A program made the translations under genes and the position numbers. This document shows positions 1 to 11,946 of a DNA stretch of 64,000 nucleotides, one piece after another. Within the stretch, counting starts at the first letter, position 1. Each line of letters starts with the position of its first letter. Below the pieces are notes generated by a model that saw only the letters and a list, made by a program, of their open reading frames with translations, did not search any database and had not been told where the DNA came from. Source of the DNA: Eutreptiella sp. 'Long Island Sound 2002' (taxonomy: Eukaryota > Euglenozoa > Euglenophyceae > Eutreptiales > Eutreptiaceae); NCBI GenBank assembly GCA_964036045.1, contig OZ038383.1, positions 61,199,725-61,263,724 of the forward strand, read 5' to 3'.

Positions 1-861
1 GACACGACGGCGGGCACCAGGGCGCACACGCAGGAGGGGCATGCCACAACGGAGGGACCACTACAGCCCCACCCCCAGCGAACACCGCGCGGCCCCCGGA
101 GGCGCACGCCCCCAACACGGACCGCCAAAACACGAATCAGACGCCGTACGGACCACAGCGGCTCACGCCCACCGGCCACCAGAAACCACACGGGGGAAGA
201 AAGGCACACCTACACGGGGAGAAGGAGCTACACCCACAAAGGAAGCCGCCGAGAACACCGCCGCACAGCCCACCACCACGCCCTCACCGCCAAGCAACGA
301 CCTGGGCCACAGCAAGGGCCACCTCACAGGCACCAGAAGAGGAAGAGGGCGCGGCCACAGCACCCAGGGCTAGAGGCAAGGACCCCCAGAGGACACGGGA
401 CCAACGCACAGGCCCCCAGGGAGGGCAACCCCGCGAACACCTACCAGACCCACCAAACCGAGCCGCACACCCAGACCCCCACAGCACGGACCCAGCAGGC
501 CACCCCACACCTATCTGCACCCCCCAGCCACCAGCCAGCCACAGTCCGACCCGCACTCCGCACCGGGACACAGGCCGGACTAACCTCCACCGAACCACCA
601 CGGCAGAACAGGAGGCAGCACGGGACACCGCAGCGCAGCGCACCACCGTGCAACGCACCACGACAAGGCACCCCAAGACACAACACACCACAGCACGACG
701 CGACGCGACGCGGCACAGCGCGGCACATCATGGCAAGAAACGGCGCAACACAGCACGACCAAGCAGGGCGCACCGCAACACAGCACGGACCAGCTCAACG
801 CAGCACGGCAAAGCACGGCACGACGCAGCACGGCACACCACAGCACACCACAACACCAAAG
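1..861. repeat. A/C-rich low-complexity DNA
   Basis: The plus strand is almost free of T and consists of short variations on CACAACACAGCACGAC-like words. Open frames of 60-135 codons exist on both strands, but they are Arg/His/Pro/Thr- or Cys/Val-rich, as expected from composition, and none shows a domain. I see no gene here. The stretch ends at the (GGTA)n boundary of the next repeat. Confidence 0.6.
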
Positions 862-863
862 GG

Positions 864-1430
864 AGGTAGGTAGGTATCTTCGGGAGCTCGGCATGCCTCC
901 TTTGACTATGCAGGAAGAAGGTCTTACCAAGGGGACGTCCTGTCCCTCCCACTGCCCTAGTTCAGGTGCCTCTTAAGCCGCTCCCGCAGGTGCTTAGGAA
1001 GGCAGAGTCGCGGCCACCCGGTCCAGGTGTCCCGGCCCGGAGGGTGTCCCCACATGTGTCCACGGGTAGGGCCACATGCCCCCTCCTTTGGGCGGCAGCT
1101 CTGGGGGCTGCCCAGCCGTTTGGAGTATCTCTCACCAAAAGGGGTATTGATCCCGCTAGTCTACGGTACAACTGCCTCACCCTTGTGACTCCAGTTGCTT
1201 GGCCTCTCTGCTTGGCAGGCGACCCCCTCCTGGACTGTGTACCGGCTCACCTGTCAACGGTTGCTTTCCATGGCTCTGGGTCACGTTTGCCATGGTCCCC
1301 GATGCAGCCTGGCCGGGCTCGGACCAGCGGCCTTGGGGTACCGCCCCTGCTGCTGGCCGCTGGGTCGGCCGGGTCGCCCCAGTGCGTCCGACCCATGGGG
1401 TGTTGGTTCTCTCCTGTCCCTCGGCCGCCC
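864..1430 (-). mobile_element. Copy 1 of the (GGTA)n-ended repeat; probable 3' part of a non-LTR element
   Basis: It begins with three GGTA units (864-876) followed by a block that recurs at 6764-7340 in the same orientation and, shortened, in reverse orientation at 22269-22454. One end is always a GGTA/TACC microsatellite and the other end varies in length. That is what 5' truncation of LINE- or SINE-like elements leaves. By that reading the element lies on the minus strand with its 3' end at 864. No reverse transcriptase frame is visible, so the assignment is an inference. Confidence 0.5.
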
Positions 1431-2505
1431 TATGTGTGCACGTGTGTGCGGTGTCCTGGGCCACTTGGCTCCTGTTCACTGGTGTGCCCGCTTGGTGCGT
1501 TGCTTTGCTTGTGCGGTGTCCTGGGGCGCTTGGCTCCTGTTACCCAGTGTGCCCGCTCGGTGTGTTGTTTTGCTTGTGCGGTGTCCTGGGCCACTTGGCT
1601 CCTGTTCACCGGTGTGCCTGCTCGGTGTGTTGCTTTGCTTCTGCGGTGTCCTTCGCCACTTGGCTCCTGTTCACCAGTGTGCCTGCTTGATGCGTTGCTT
1701 TGCGTGTGCGGTGTCCTGGGCCCCTTGGCACCTGGTCACCGGTGTGCCCGCTCGGCGTGTTGTGTTGCGTGTGCGGTGTCCTGGGCCACTTAGCTCCTGT
1801 TCACTGGTGTGCCCGCTGTGTGTCCTGTGTGGCGTCTGCGGTGTCCTGGGCCTCCTGGCTCCTCTTTACCGGTGTGCCCGCTCGGTGTGTTGCTTTGCGT
1901 GTGCGGTGTCCTGGGCCACTTGGCTCCTGTTCACCGGTGTGCCCGCTTGGTGCGTTGCTTTGCTTCCGCGGTCTCCTGGGCCACTTGGCTCCCATTCACC
2001 GGTGTGCCCGCTCGGTGTGTTGTTTTGCTTGTGCGGTGTCCTGCGCCACTTGGCACCTGTTCACCGGTGTGCCCGCTCGGTGCGTTGCCTGTGTGTGCGG
2101 TGTCCTGGGCCACCTGGCTCCCGTTCACTGGTGTGCCCGGTTGGTGCGTTTTTTTGCTTGTGCGGTGTCCTGGGCCACTTGGCTCCTGTTCACCGGTGTG
2201 CCCGCTCGGCGTGTTGTGTTGCGTGTGCGGTGTTCTGGGCCGTTCGGCTCCTGTTCACCGGTGTGCCTGCTGTTTGTGCTGTGTGGCGTGTGCCGTGTCC
2301 TGGGCCACCTGGCTCCTGTTCACCGGTGTGCCCGCTCGGTGCGTTGCTTTGCGTGTGCGGTGTCCTGGGCCACTAGGCTCCTGTTCACCGGTGTGCCCGC
2401 TCGGTGTGTTGCCTGGGTGTGCCGTGTCCTGCGCCACTTGGCTCCTGTTCACCGGTGTGCCCGCTCGGTGTGTTGTTTTGCTTGTGCGGTGTTCTGGGCC
2501 ACAAC
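1430..2505. repeat. Minisatellite 1, 65-bp unit
   Basis: About 16 head-to-tail copies of a G/T-rich unit containing GTGTCCTGGGCCACTTGGC and CACCGGTGTGCCCGC. The spacing measured between successive CCTGGG words (1455, 1520, 1585, 1715) is 65 bp or a multiple. Units are roughly 85-95% alike by eye. Long open frames across the array on both strands come from the lack of stop codons in the unit and encode Cys/Val/Leu-rich or His/Thr-rich repeats; I do not regard them as genes. Confidence 0.9.
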
Positions 2506-4192
2506 ACCAAAGCAAGGGACACTAACCGAGGGTCTAACCAAACCAAGCCGGCGCACACCCCGGAAGGCGCCGCACCAGCCCGCCACACACCGACAAGGAG
2601 CCACCGCAGGCATGGCAACGACAATGGCGGTCCGCCCACACAAACCGCCGCCAGAAAGTTAATACCGGCACCGCGGAGGCGGAGGGACACGGAAAACCCC
2701 AGCCCCCCTAACTCAGGGCTTCACGAAGCCGCCTGGCGGGCAGAGCCAGAACCTAACCCGGCAGGAAGGGCTGCCGAGCCAAGGGTGTACATAAGCCACC
2801 CGGCCCATGGGGCCGGGGCAAGGCCTAGCAAAACGCAAGCACCAACAGGAACCCGGTTGACCACACCGAATGCCGACCAGTGCGTGCATCAGCCCAGGGA
2901 AGGTAGGGCCAGGAACAGGCAGACCCCCCCCCCAAAAAGAAAAACAGGAGCGGGGGGCACGAGAAAGGCCCACAGCAAAGAAACCACCCACTCACACCAC
3001 AAGAGGCAGCCAAACCCCCCAGCTGGACAGCACCGAAGACGGGACCCCCCGAACACACACCGAAGGACCATCCAGCCAAAACCAGCGACACCAAACCGAG
3101 AGCAGCGGCCCACCAGAAGAATGGACACTCCGAACACGCCGACACACACCACGCTGGGGCGGAGACAAAGGGGAAAAAAAACAAAAAAAAGACGAAGGCG
3201 CAGCCCGAACGAGAGGGGAAGGGGGGAGGGAGACCACGAGACCCAAGACCGGAACAGCCAGCGACCAGGACCACAAAGCCACGACAAGACACGCCACGAC
3301 GCCCCCCCCCATAAGAAAAATTGAAGGGGAGGAGGAGCGCAGACCCCACCAAGGGGCAACACCCGCACACTCCACGCCACAGGCGGCCCCCCAGAAGGTG
3401 ACGGGAAACGGACGCTGCGCACACAAGAGGCCACGCGCCCCAGCACCCAAGCCAGGAAGCCGGCAAAACCGAAGAGCAGAGGAAACCCAAACACACACAC
3501 ACACACAACAGCCCGCCAGGAATGGCGGGGTGCAAGCGGGGCACACGCATGAACGCACACACACCCAAAAACCCCAACCAAGATTTGCGGGGCACAGCCC
3601 AAAACCGAGCCCAACGTACACGCCCATACCGCAAACCCCGGCCAGGAATGGCGGGGTACAAGCGGGGCGCGCACACAAACACACACACGCCCCAACACCC
3701 CAGCCAGGACTGGCGGGGCGCGGCTGCAACCCAAGCCCAAGCACACACCCCCGCACCGCACCCCCAGCCAGGAGGTGCAGGCAACGGGGCGGGACGAGCA
3801 CACAAACACACACACACCCCAGCATCTCGGCTAGGAGTGGCGGGGCGCAGCCGAAGCCGAGCCCAAGCACACACACCCACACCGCACACCCGAGCCGGGA
3901 ACGGCGGGGTACAGGCAGAGCGCGCACACAACCATGCACGCCCCAAAACCCCAACCCAGAAGGGCCGGATGCAGGCCAAAACACAAGCCCAACCGCAAAC
4001 ACCGCAAACTCCAGTGGGGAAAGGAGGGGCGAAACCACAACCCGTACCCAAACACACCCACCCAAGACCCCAGCCAGGGCTGGCGGGCTTACGAAACCAG
4101 AGCCCAAACACAATCCGGACCTAAACACAAACACCACACCACAATAGGAAACCAAGTGTCCAGGGCCCGGGCACTGAGGCAGCCCGTGCCAT
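2505..4192. repeat. A/C-rich tract with a degenerate ~60-bp repeat at 3490-4110
   Basis: The plus strand changes abruptly near 2505 from G/T-rich to A/C-rich. From 3490 to 4110 a degenerate unit of about 60 bp (sometimes doubled) recurs around a CCAGCCAGGAATGGCGGGG-like core and CACACACA runs. Overlapping open frames of up to 428 codons on the minus strand are Cys/Gly/Val-rich and show no domain. Confidence 0.6.
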
Positions 4193-4580
4193 GCAGGTGA
4201 CCCGGCCAAACGAGATCCGGAGCCCGGGGGTAAGGTTGCATCTTAAGGCCTGCGCTGCTTTGGGACACGAGGCGGAGCGTGCGACACCCAAGCACCTCGT
4301 AACCCCAGTACCAAGAACATGCATGCATGCCTTGGAAACAGGATACGCCAGGAAGTCCGGTGATCCTCTAGGGCGAGACAGGCACGTCACGCTGGCAGCA
4401 ATCAGCCCTCCCGGTGACGCCCGGGGCCCCTTTGTTTGGGGCAACCAGTCAGGTCTAGCGGGACGTAAGCCGCCTCCCCTCTTCCTGCGCGGAGCCTCTT
4501 CCTGTTCGTCACAGGGGCGACGCCAGGGGGAACCATGGGGCGCCTCTCCACGACCGAGTGCACCTACCTACCTACCTATC
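4193..4580 (+). mobile_element. Segment ending in (CCTA)n, possible 3' end of a second non-LTR element
   Basis: A block of ordinary composition ends in four CCTA units at 4562-4578, the reverse complement of the end seen at 864 and 6764. The sequence just upstream differs from those copies, apart from a short GCAGGAAGA-like word in a comparable place. It may be a related element in plus orientation, or the same microsatellite may have arisen independently. Confidence 0.3.
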
Positions 4581-6760
4581 GGACGTCAAACCTTTTTTCT
4601 CTTGGAGATATGAAAGTAGCACAAAAGGCACTTTTGGGGGCTTTTCATGGTGTTGTTCATTGGTGATTTTGTTGGGGAGGAGCAGAAAAATAGCAGAGAG
4701 GATTTGAATGGATTAAGTGTCGCATGTAGAGAGTATTGCCCCGTGCTTTGAAAATATGCCTTGTTCGTATTTTTTCAGCACAGTGGCACGGGAATGTGGG
4801 TCAAACACCAAATCTCATTTTGTGGTGTTTTTGAAAGTTTCCCAAAACGTGATTCATGGGTAACCTTGTAGAAATCACAGAAACCTGCCCTCGTTGAGTG
4901 AAAATAAAATGAAGTCTGCACTTTGAAGCCAGCGCTCTCCACCTTAAGTTCCCCCCTTGGCGGATGGAATTCCACACACTGTCGTCAACCGAGGCGTAAA
5001 ATGGTGCAGGACATTTTCCAGCTTTTTGGCCTTTTGGGAGATGAAAGACATGGAAGAAGTCATTGCGTTTACCAAGCATTGGGACTCCAAGGAGGATCAG
5101 GAGTGACTCGGGTATGAATTTGGAGCCGCGAACTGTCGCTCTTGTCCCCTCCTCTGACATAGGGCCACTCAGGAGGGCCGTAAGCAAGGAGAAGTAAACC
5201 ATTGCCAAGCACCAAAACAAGTATGCAAATGTAGCAAACAAAAGCAACACAATCAATGGCACTAGGCCTGAAAGAGCCTCGAGCGCTCCTGCAGAAGCTA
5301 GCTGGCAACTCTGTTATAACCGGTTGTTGTTGTAGAAGTTGTCGTGGTTGTTGCTGAAGCCTTGGCAAGGTGCCAGTGTCCTTCAAGGTCACCATATTTA
5401 TGAGACTTGTTGTCAACTTATAATCCTTGAAAATCCTCACCAAACGTAATGAAATAAGTGCTCTGGACGCCTTTTCCAACTGTTCTGTAGCCTCTGGCGT
5501 TGCTGGTTGTCGCTGCAGCGCGCCTGGAGCTGCGCTTTCCTGGTTCTCAAAGTGTTTGGAAGCCTTTTTGGGGGTAGATGGAAGCATACCTTCAGATCTT
5601 CAAGATTTATTGAACCTTTTATTAAATTCATGCAAGGAAATCACTTCACCTGTACAGCATTCGCTGGCTCAGCTTCTGCTTGTCGTCCTCGCCCTCGTCG
5701 TTCTGCTTGAACTCAGATTACTGGACTGTCATATGCTTGTACTTTGTGTGCATATTCAAACACTTTTTCCTTGCTTTGCGCTTTGAAATCAAATTGTTTT
5801 CAATGTATCCCTTTAAAATCCATTACCTTGGCAAAGACAAAACACACGCAACAGCAAGAAGACGAAGGCCTTGACAAACATTGAGCTGAATCAACTGGCT
5901 GCTTCAGTAATCCGGGTTCACATTGCTAAATAACAAAACAAATTAATGTAACAAAGAAATTCTCATCAAAAAGGCAATAAAACCTATACTTGGTCAAATC
6001 TCTGAGTAGTCTATCATGTCACAAGCCCTGTCGAAGTCACGTACATTGCTGTAGGCGACAAAAGACGGTGACATTTGCGACAGGCCATGTGAAGCGTCTA
6101 AATAGCTTCCTAATAGCTTCTAATACATATTAGAATATTATTAAATGTCATAAAACATGATTAAATCACATTATAAACATATGGAATGTTATCATTCATG
6201 CATGGTTACTAATGTATCCTAGATCTCTACTCTCTGTAGTGGACCTAAGAGCGGTAGGCTCTAGCAGTAAGCTGTAGGCATGAATTATGAGCCAGATGTG
6301 AGCAACTATCCTAGTGTTGTAGGATCTTGAGGCTATGAGAGGTCTAGTAGAGGTCCTCCAGAAAGCTTCTGAGAGGCCCAAATGCCCCAACGCATTACAG
6401 CATGCACCCTAACCAATGCCTTCCTTCCATGCATGATGCATGCTCACCATGCGTTAAAGGGAGTAGGCCACGGACTGTGCTTGCGCTATAACCCTTCATA
6501 GGTTACCCAGGGCTCCACGCCACTTTCTGTAAGAGAACGGGCGGAGTCCTTAAAACTTCCTTGCTTGATAGGGTAATTTGGGAACAGTCGATTGTTCTCC
6601 AGTCGGAGGTTGGAGGTTCAAACTTCTCTGCATGTGCCTCTTTCAGGTTGAACAAGGAAGGGTCATTGCTGCACAGCAGTAAAAACCAATCAACAGAGCG
6701 CTGATCACACAATCCACAGGAGGATTATCGGCGACCTGGCCATGGACAACACGTATTACA
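4580..6760. other. Stretch of ordinary composition without a recognised gene
   Basis: Base composition is balanced to AT-rich, unlike the flanks, and no other copy was noticed in the window, so this may be host DNA. The only coding candidate is the minus-strand frame at 5069-5587. From 5900 to 6500 the DNA is AT-rich with many stops in all frames. I found no repeat, RNA gene or regulatory site I could support. Confidence 0.35.
5069..5587 (-). CDS. Hypothetical minus-strand ORF with one hydrophobic segment
   Basis: A 172-codon frame, not recognised. Residues about 5-75 are polar with several Gln and Glu. There is a Gln-rich patch near residue 80-90, followed by a segment of about 25 hydrophobic residues (CVAFVCYICILVLVLGNGL) that could span a membrane, then a short polar tail. 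The frame stops inside a GGTAAAC word that could be a splice donor, and a second frame (4801-5262) is open across the same DNA, so a spliced gene is possible. It is the best host-gene candidate in the window, but without a family match or a second copy it may be chance. Confidence 0.2.
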   Translation of the reverse strand: MLPSTPKKASKHFENQESAAPGALQRQPATPEATEQLEKASRALISLRLVRIFKDYKLTTSLINMVTLKDTGTLPRLQQQPRQLLQQQPVITELPASFCRSARGSFRPSAIDCVAFVCYICILVLVLGNGLLLLAYGPPEWPYVRGGDKSDSSRLQIHTRVTPDPPWSPNAW

Positions 6761-6763
6761 CAC

Positions 6764-7340
6764 AGGTAGGTAGGTAGGCAGGTATCTTCGGGAGGCCGGC
6801 ATGCCTCCTTTGGAAATGCAGGAAGAAAGTCTTACCAAGGCAACGTCCTGTCCCTCCTACTGCCCTAGAGCATGGGCCCGTTGAGCCGCTCCCGCAGGTG
6901 CCGGGAAGGCAGTCTCGCGGCCGGCCGGTCCAGGTGTCCCGGTTGGGAGGGTGTCCCCACATTTATCCGTGGGTAGGGCCACATGTCTTCCCCTTTGGGC
7001 GGCAGCACTAGGGGGCTGCCCAGCCGTTTGGAGTATCTCTCACCATAGGGGGTATTTCTCCGGCGAGTCTACGGTACGGCCGCCTTGACCCTGTGGCTTG
7101 AGCTGCGGGATCCCGGTGCTTGGCAGGGAAGCCCCTCATGGACTGTGTACCGGCTGGGCTGTTACTGGTTGCTTCCATGGCTCTGAAACAACTTTGCCAT
7201 GGTACCCGATGCAGCCTCGCTGGGCTCGGACCACCGGCTTTGGGGTACCGTGCCTGCTGCTGGCCGGTTGGGTCGGCTGGGTTGCTTCAGTGCGTCCCAC
7301 CCATGGGGTGTGGTTTGTTGTTACCTGTCCCTCGGCCACC
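6764..7340 (-). mobile_element. Copy 2 of the (GGTA)n-ended repeat
   Basis: It starts with GGTA units (6764-6784) and follows copy 1 for about 500 bp, including the TATCTTCGGGAG word, the GTCCTGTCCCTCC block and the GCCGTTTGGAGTATCTCTCACC block. Like copy 1 it runs into a minisatellite built on the same kind of unit. The shared order of head then array indicates one composite repeat. Orientation and type are inferred as for copy 1. Confidence 0.55.
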
Positions 7341-8640
7341 CTAGGTGCGCAAAGGTGTGCGGTTTCCATGGCCCATTGGCTATGTTAAGCGGTGTGCGCA
7401 CCGAGGGTGTTCTTGTGTGCTGTGTCCGGGGTTTTTTGCCGCTTGTTCACCGGTGTGCCCGCCCGGCCTTTTCTGTGAGCGATGTCCATGGACACTTGGC
7501 GCTTGTTCATTGGTATGCGCACCCGGCGTATGCTTTGTGCGGTATCCGTGGCCAGTTGGCGCTTGTTCACCGGTGTGTGTGCCAGGCGTGTTCTGTCTGT
7601 GGTGTCTGTGGCCGCCTGGCGCTTGTTCACCGGTGCGCACGCCCGGTGTGTGGTGTGTGCAGTGTCCTTGGCCACTTGGCGCTTGTTCACCAGTGCGCGC
7701 GCAAGGTGTGTTCAGTATGCGGTGTCCTTGGCCTCTTGGCGCTTGTTGGGCGGCGTGCACGCCTGGTGTGATGTGTGTGCACTGTCCGTGGCAACTTGGC
7801 ACTTGTACACTGGTGCACGCACTCGGTGTTTTTTGTGTGTGCCGTCCTTGGCCACTTGGTGTTCGTTCACCGGTGCGCACCCTTGGTGTGTTGTGTGTGT
7901 GGTGTCCTTGGTCCCTTGGCGCTTGTTCACCCGTGTGCACGCATGGTGGGTTTTTGTGTGCCGTGCCCTTGCCCACTTGGCGCTTGTTCACCGCTGTGCG
8001 CGCTTGCTAGTTTGTGTCTGCCGTGTCCTTGGCCACTTAGCGCTTGTTCGACGGTGGGCGCGCCTGGTGTTTTGTGTGTGCGGTGTCTGTGGCAATTTGG
8101 CGCTCGTTCATCGGTGCGCGCGCCCATTGTTCAGCAGGTGCGGTGTTCTTGGCACCGGTGTGCGCGCATGGTGTGTTGTGTGTGCGGTGATGTGCACCTG
8201 GTTTTTTTGGTCTGCGGTGTCCTTGACTTCTTGGCACTTGTTAACCGGTGTGTGCGCATGGTGTGTACTGTGTGCGGTGTCCGTGGCCACTTGGAGCCTG
8301 TTCCTTGGTGTGCGCGCCCGGCTTTTTTGGTTTGCGGTGTCCTTGGCCCCTTGGTGCTTGTTCACCGGTGTGGGCGCATGCTGTGTTGTGTGTGCGGTGT
8401 CTCCGGCCACTTAGCGATCCTTCACCGCTGCGCGTGCCTTGTGTGTTGTGTGTGCGGTGTTCTTGGCCACTTGGCCCTTGTTCACCGGTGTGCGGGCCTG
8501 GTGTGTTCTGTGTGCATTGTCGTTGGCCACTTGGCGCTGGTTGACCGGTGTGCGCCCTTGGTGTGTTGTCTGTGCCGTGTCCTTGACCACTTAGCTTTTG
8601 TTCACCAGTGTGCAGGGCTTGTGCGCTGTGTGGTGAGCTG
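7340..8640. repeat. Minisatellite 2, 60-bp unit
   Basis: About 21 copies of a G/T-rich unit with CTTGGCGCTTGTTCACCGG and GGTGTCCTTGGCCA. Successive copies are exactly 60 bp apart through most of the array. The unit is clearly related to the 65-bp unit of array 1. Because 60 is a multiple of three, every frame reads as a 20-residue repeat; the minus strand gives VNKRQVAKDTAHTTHRA-like units. These open frames are probably by-products of the array. Confidence 0.9.
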
Positions 8641-10028
8641 TGGCGTGTTGCGCTTTTGTGTGTCCACTGTCGTCCCTCCGTGCGCTCCGCGTGCTCGCGC
8701 GCCCTACGAGTCTTTGGTGTGGTTTGTGTTCCTCAGGTCGGTCACCCCTTCATGGCACCTGGTCCTGGTCTCTGGTTGTTGCCGGTATTGTGCCTCTCTG
8801 GCTTCCCTTGTGGCCTGGCGTTCGTGTGCCTTGTCCGTCCGGTTCGGCTCCTCCCGGTGCGCCCGTCGGCTTTCTCCTCGCCGTGCTTCCTTCTCCTACC
8901 AGGTGCTCGCGCCCCTCGTTTTACTTGGCGGCTGTGCCGGGCACGAGGGGGATGGCCAAGATCCGGGCTCATGGTGCCTTCTGCTGGCGCCGGCGCGGCA
9001 GGAGCGCTGGTGTGGCTCTGCGTCCTACCTGTTCGGGGCCCCATTGTGGGGTTGTCCCCGGCTGGTCCCTCCGGCGTCAGTCTCGGGCTGCGTGCGCTGC
9101 ACTGGTTTTGCGCACGTGTTGACCAGGTCACTTACGCGTGTTGTTTCCTGTACCTTTCGTCGCGCGACAGAGGACTCGGCGGGTGCACCGAGGCTGTTTT
9201 GTGTGGACGCCGATACCTCCCCTTTTCGGGTCGTAGGACGCCACGCCAGGGTCTGCGTGTATGTGTGTGTTTGCTGATGTCTCGCCCTTCGTGGTCGAGT
9301 GGGCGGGCCTCTGGTCTGTTTGTGTGTGTTCTTGTTATTCAGGCGTCCTGACTGGGTCGGACGGTCCGCCCTCCCGGGCGCATTGGGGTGCGCCTCACGG
9401 TTCCTGTTTTTTTTTGCCTGTTTTTCAGCCCCCTCTCGGCTCTGTGTGCCCCACCCCAGTTTTGTTTTTTGTGTGCCGCCCTTGTCTCCGCCTTTTGGTT
9501 GTTTGCAGCTCTGGGTACTCCGGGCATCAGCGCCTTGTGGTTGTGCCCCCCGCACTCTTTTTTTTTCTTGCGCCCCCGGTGTCCTGGTGGTTCCCGGCCC
9601 TGGGTGCACTTTCCCTTGGCGCCATTTGGTTGCGTTTTGGTTTCTTGGGTTGTGGCCTTCCGTGTTGTGTGTGTGTTCCCCGCTGGTGCTGGCCCCCCCC
9701 TTCCTGTTGTCGTACGGTGTTCTGCTTCTTGATGTCTTGTGTCGTGCTTCCGTGTGCGCTGTGTGTGGTGTTGCGCCGTGCCTGGCTGGCGTGTCTCCCT
9801 TGTGTTGTTGTGCCACACCTTGTTGTGATTTTTTGTGTTGTCTCCCTCTGTCTGGATTGCTGTGCACTGTGCCGTTTTCTTTTGTGTTGTGCTTCTCTGT
9901 GTCGCGGTGCGCCGTGCTGTTTCGTGCGGCGCTGTGCTGCCTGCCATTGTGCCGGTCACGTGGTGCGCTGCTGCATTGCCCCCCCCCTTCATTGGTTGCT
10001 CCCCTTTTTGTGCAGTGTCCTGTGTCTT
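8640..10028. repeat. G/T-rich low-complexity tract
   Basis: The plus strand is poor in A and rich in TGTG, TTGTG and CCTT words, a composition opposite to 2505-4192. Open frames reach 500 codons (into 9277) but are compositionally driven and Cys/Val/Leu-rich. No gene is recognised. Confidence 0.5.
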
Positions 10029-11400
10029 GTGGTCTGCTGCCGCGGTCTGGTGTGGGCTGTTTTCTGTGGTTTGCGGTGTTTTTCTTTGCTGTGCTGTGCT
10101 GTGCTGGTGTGCGGGTGCCTTGTTGTTTGGTGTGCTGTAAAGGCGGTCAGAGCCTTTACCCTCACTTGGTTGTCCTTGGAAGGATCTTGTACCCGGAATG
10201 CTTGCCCTATGAAACATTCCGAATGTCTGGGAATGGGATCCGAACCGGCTTCACTGTCCTTCCAGGAGCATTGTCGGCTGCCTGGAGAGACATAAAGAGG
10301 ACGGGACGCTTCCTGTCCTGCCCCCGCATGCGCCCTCTGAAGCACCACTGAATTTAAAAGTGTAGCTCAGGAACCAAAGATAGACAACGTACAACAAAAG
10401 CAACGGTGTCGACAAGTCTACATAAAAAGACTACAAACAGATACATGATGCTTGCGATGATGCAAATCACCCGCCTCCCGAACAGGAGACATGACAGCAT
10501 TGCATTACCTCCAGGAGACAGTGGCACCTTGGGGGGGACGATGAAATTGCATTCTGACAAGCGTGCACACAAACAACAGAATTGTTTTTTTTCTGGTTAA
10601 GGTCCCAAAAGAAGAAATTGTTCCCGGGTTTTGTCTTTTTTCGGTGGTCCAAATTGTAAACTGGACTCCGGGCGTGAGAAACGTTGAAGCAGACAAGGCC
10701 ATCGCGTCCAGCACGTGGAGAAATGGTCGTGCATCCGGTCAGAATATCCCAAGGTACCAAGTATGCGGAAATATGACCAAAAACCTTTGTACTAAAAATA
10801 GTTACATTTGTTATTAAAAATAGCACAGGCTAAAAATTAAAATCCCCAAACTCAGGACTCTGGAGGGAAACCAACCTCACCAATGCAACAGGGACACCTA
10901 GTGGTGTGCTCGAAATAGAAAAGTTAGTTGGGGAGGGAGGTAGCACTACCGATGGTCCCCATTGCGTCCCGCAACCTCCAAAAAGGTCCAATAGCTCCCA
11001 AGAGAGGCAAGAACAAAGCAACAAAACAACGTGGGTGAGGAGAGCAAAGCATATAAATATTAACTTCATACCCCCCGCAGACTCCGGAGTTCCAACCTGG
11101 AAGTCTACAGACGAGGCCATATAGCGGGGCTTGCCGCTCCTGCCCATGCACCCACCAAAGCCTCCGGCCAAAAAAATAGGAAGTATGAAGGGGCCTTGAC
11201 AACCATGGTTCCGTGTGAATCTCCTGGGCAAGCGGCGACCGATTGTGCACACGGGAAAAACTGGAAAGCCATTCAAGACTGATCCTGGTTCCAGATGCTC
11301 CTCACATGTCAAGGAATACCTGGGCGGTTCTGAGTCACGGTATGTACGTCTCAACGGCAAAAAAACTGAAATGCACAAAAAAAAACATGCATGGAGAGTG
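10028..11400 (-). mobile_element. LTR-like repeat of Ty3 family D, minus orientation
   Basis: The block lies directly downstream (on the minus strand) of an integrase/chromodomain relic, where a 3' LTR is expected. Its parts recur at 35048-35826 (matching about 10028-10460), 39627-40330 (matching about 10460-11050) and 31570-32210 (matching about 10890-11400). Exact LTR ends cannot be fixed because no complete D element is present. Confidence 0.6.
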
Positions 11401-11424
11401 TTGGCCTCAATCTCGGTCGCTCGT

Positions 11425-11946
11425 GACAAGGTCTAGCAGCACGTCCTTGACATTCGACTTGATGTTCCTGGCCTTGAGGTGGTCCAGCTATACGGACTTA
11501 TAGCGCGGCACAAAGCGGCTCGGAGCTTCCCACGAGTCCCTCAAGGCAGCAAAACCCTTCCATCGGACCTTGTATAGCCGTCCCCCTGGTGTGCTGAGAT
11601 CACGCTGTTCGAGAGGATGCTCTTAGCGGTGTACTCATCCCCCTCTGCTTCGTCGGTCGAGTCGAAGGCGTCAACGGTTGAACCCCAAATACCCCAACTG
11701 GATCAGATAGACATCCTGCCCGGTCTTTCGCAATATGAGACCCGGAAGGTACCGTGACTGTTGCCGGTGCTGGGACAAGATGTCATTGTGGTGCCGCTCC
11801 ACCCACAGGGTGTCTTTCAGCAGATGATTGTGAACTTCCCCGGAACGGAAGTGGGGCGGGAGGCAGGCGAGCCACTTGGCCAACAAGCTCCGCCACAGCT
11901 CCCAGTCCGGGGCGGGGCTCAGGGCCTTGGGCTCCCGGGGGTCGTT
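11425..11946 (-). pseudogene. Ty3 family D integrase C-terminus and chromodomain, truncated
   Basis: On the minus strand the frame at 11671-11973 carries the integrase C-terminal pattern DTLWVERHHNDILSQHRQ, matching DTVWVERHHKDVLSRHRQ of element B. Further downstream, in a shifted frame, a chromodomain is readable (VRWKGF and a DSWEAPS-like block). The same region at 32215-32600 is the closest copy. The upstream part of pol is missing because element A begins at about 11947. Frame changes show it is dead. Confidence 0.75.

Noticed and set aside
1195-2376. Long Cys/Val-rich open frames across the minisatellites
   Set aside because: They follow unit composition, occur on both strands and in several frames, and have no start or domain that would set one apart.
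6500-6640. Possible tRNA-like sequence with a GGTTCAAAC word
   Set aside because: The T-arm does not pair well and no convincing A box, acceptor stem or anticodon stem can be folded around it.
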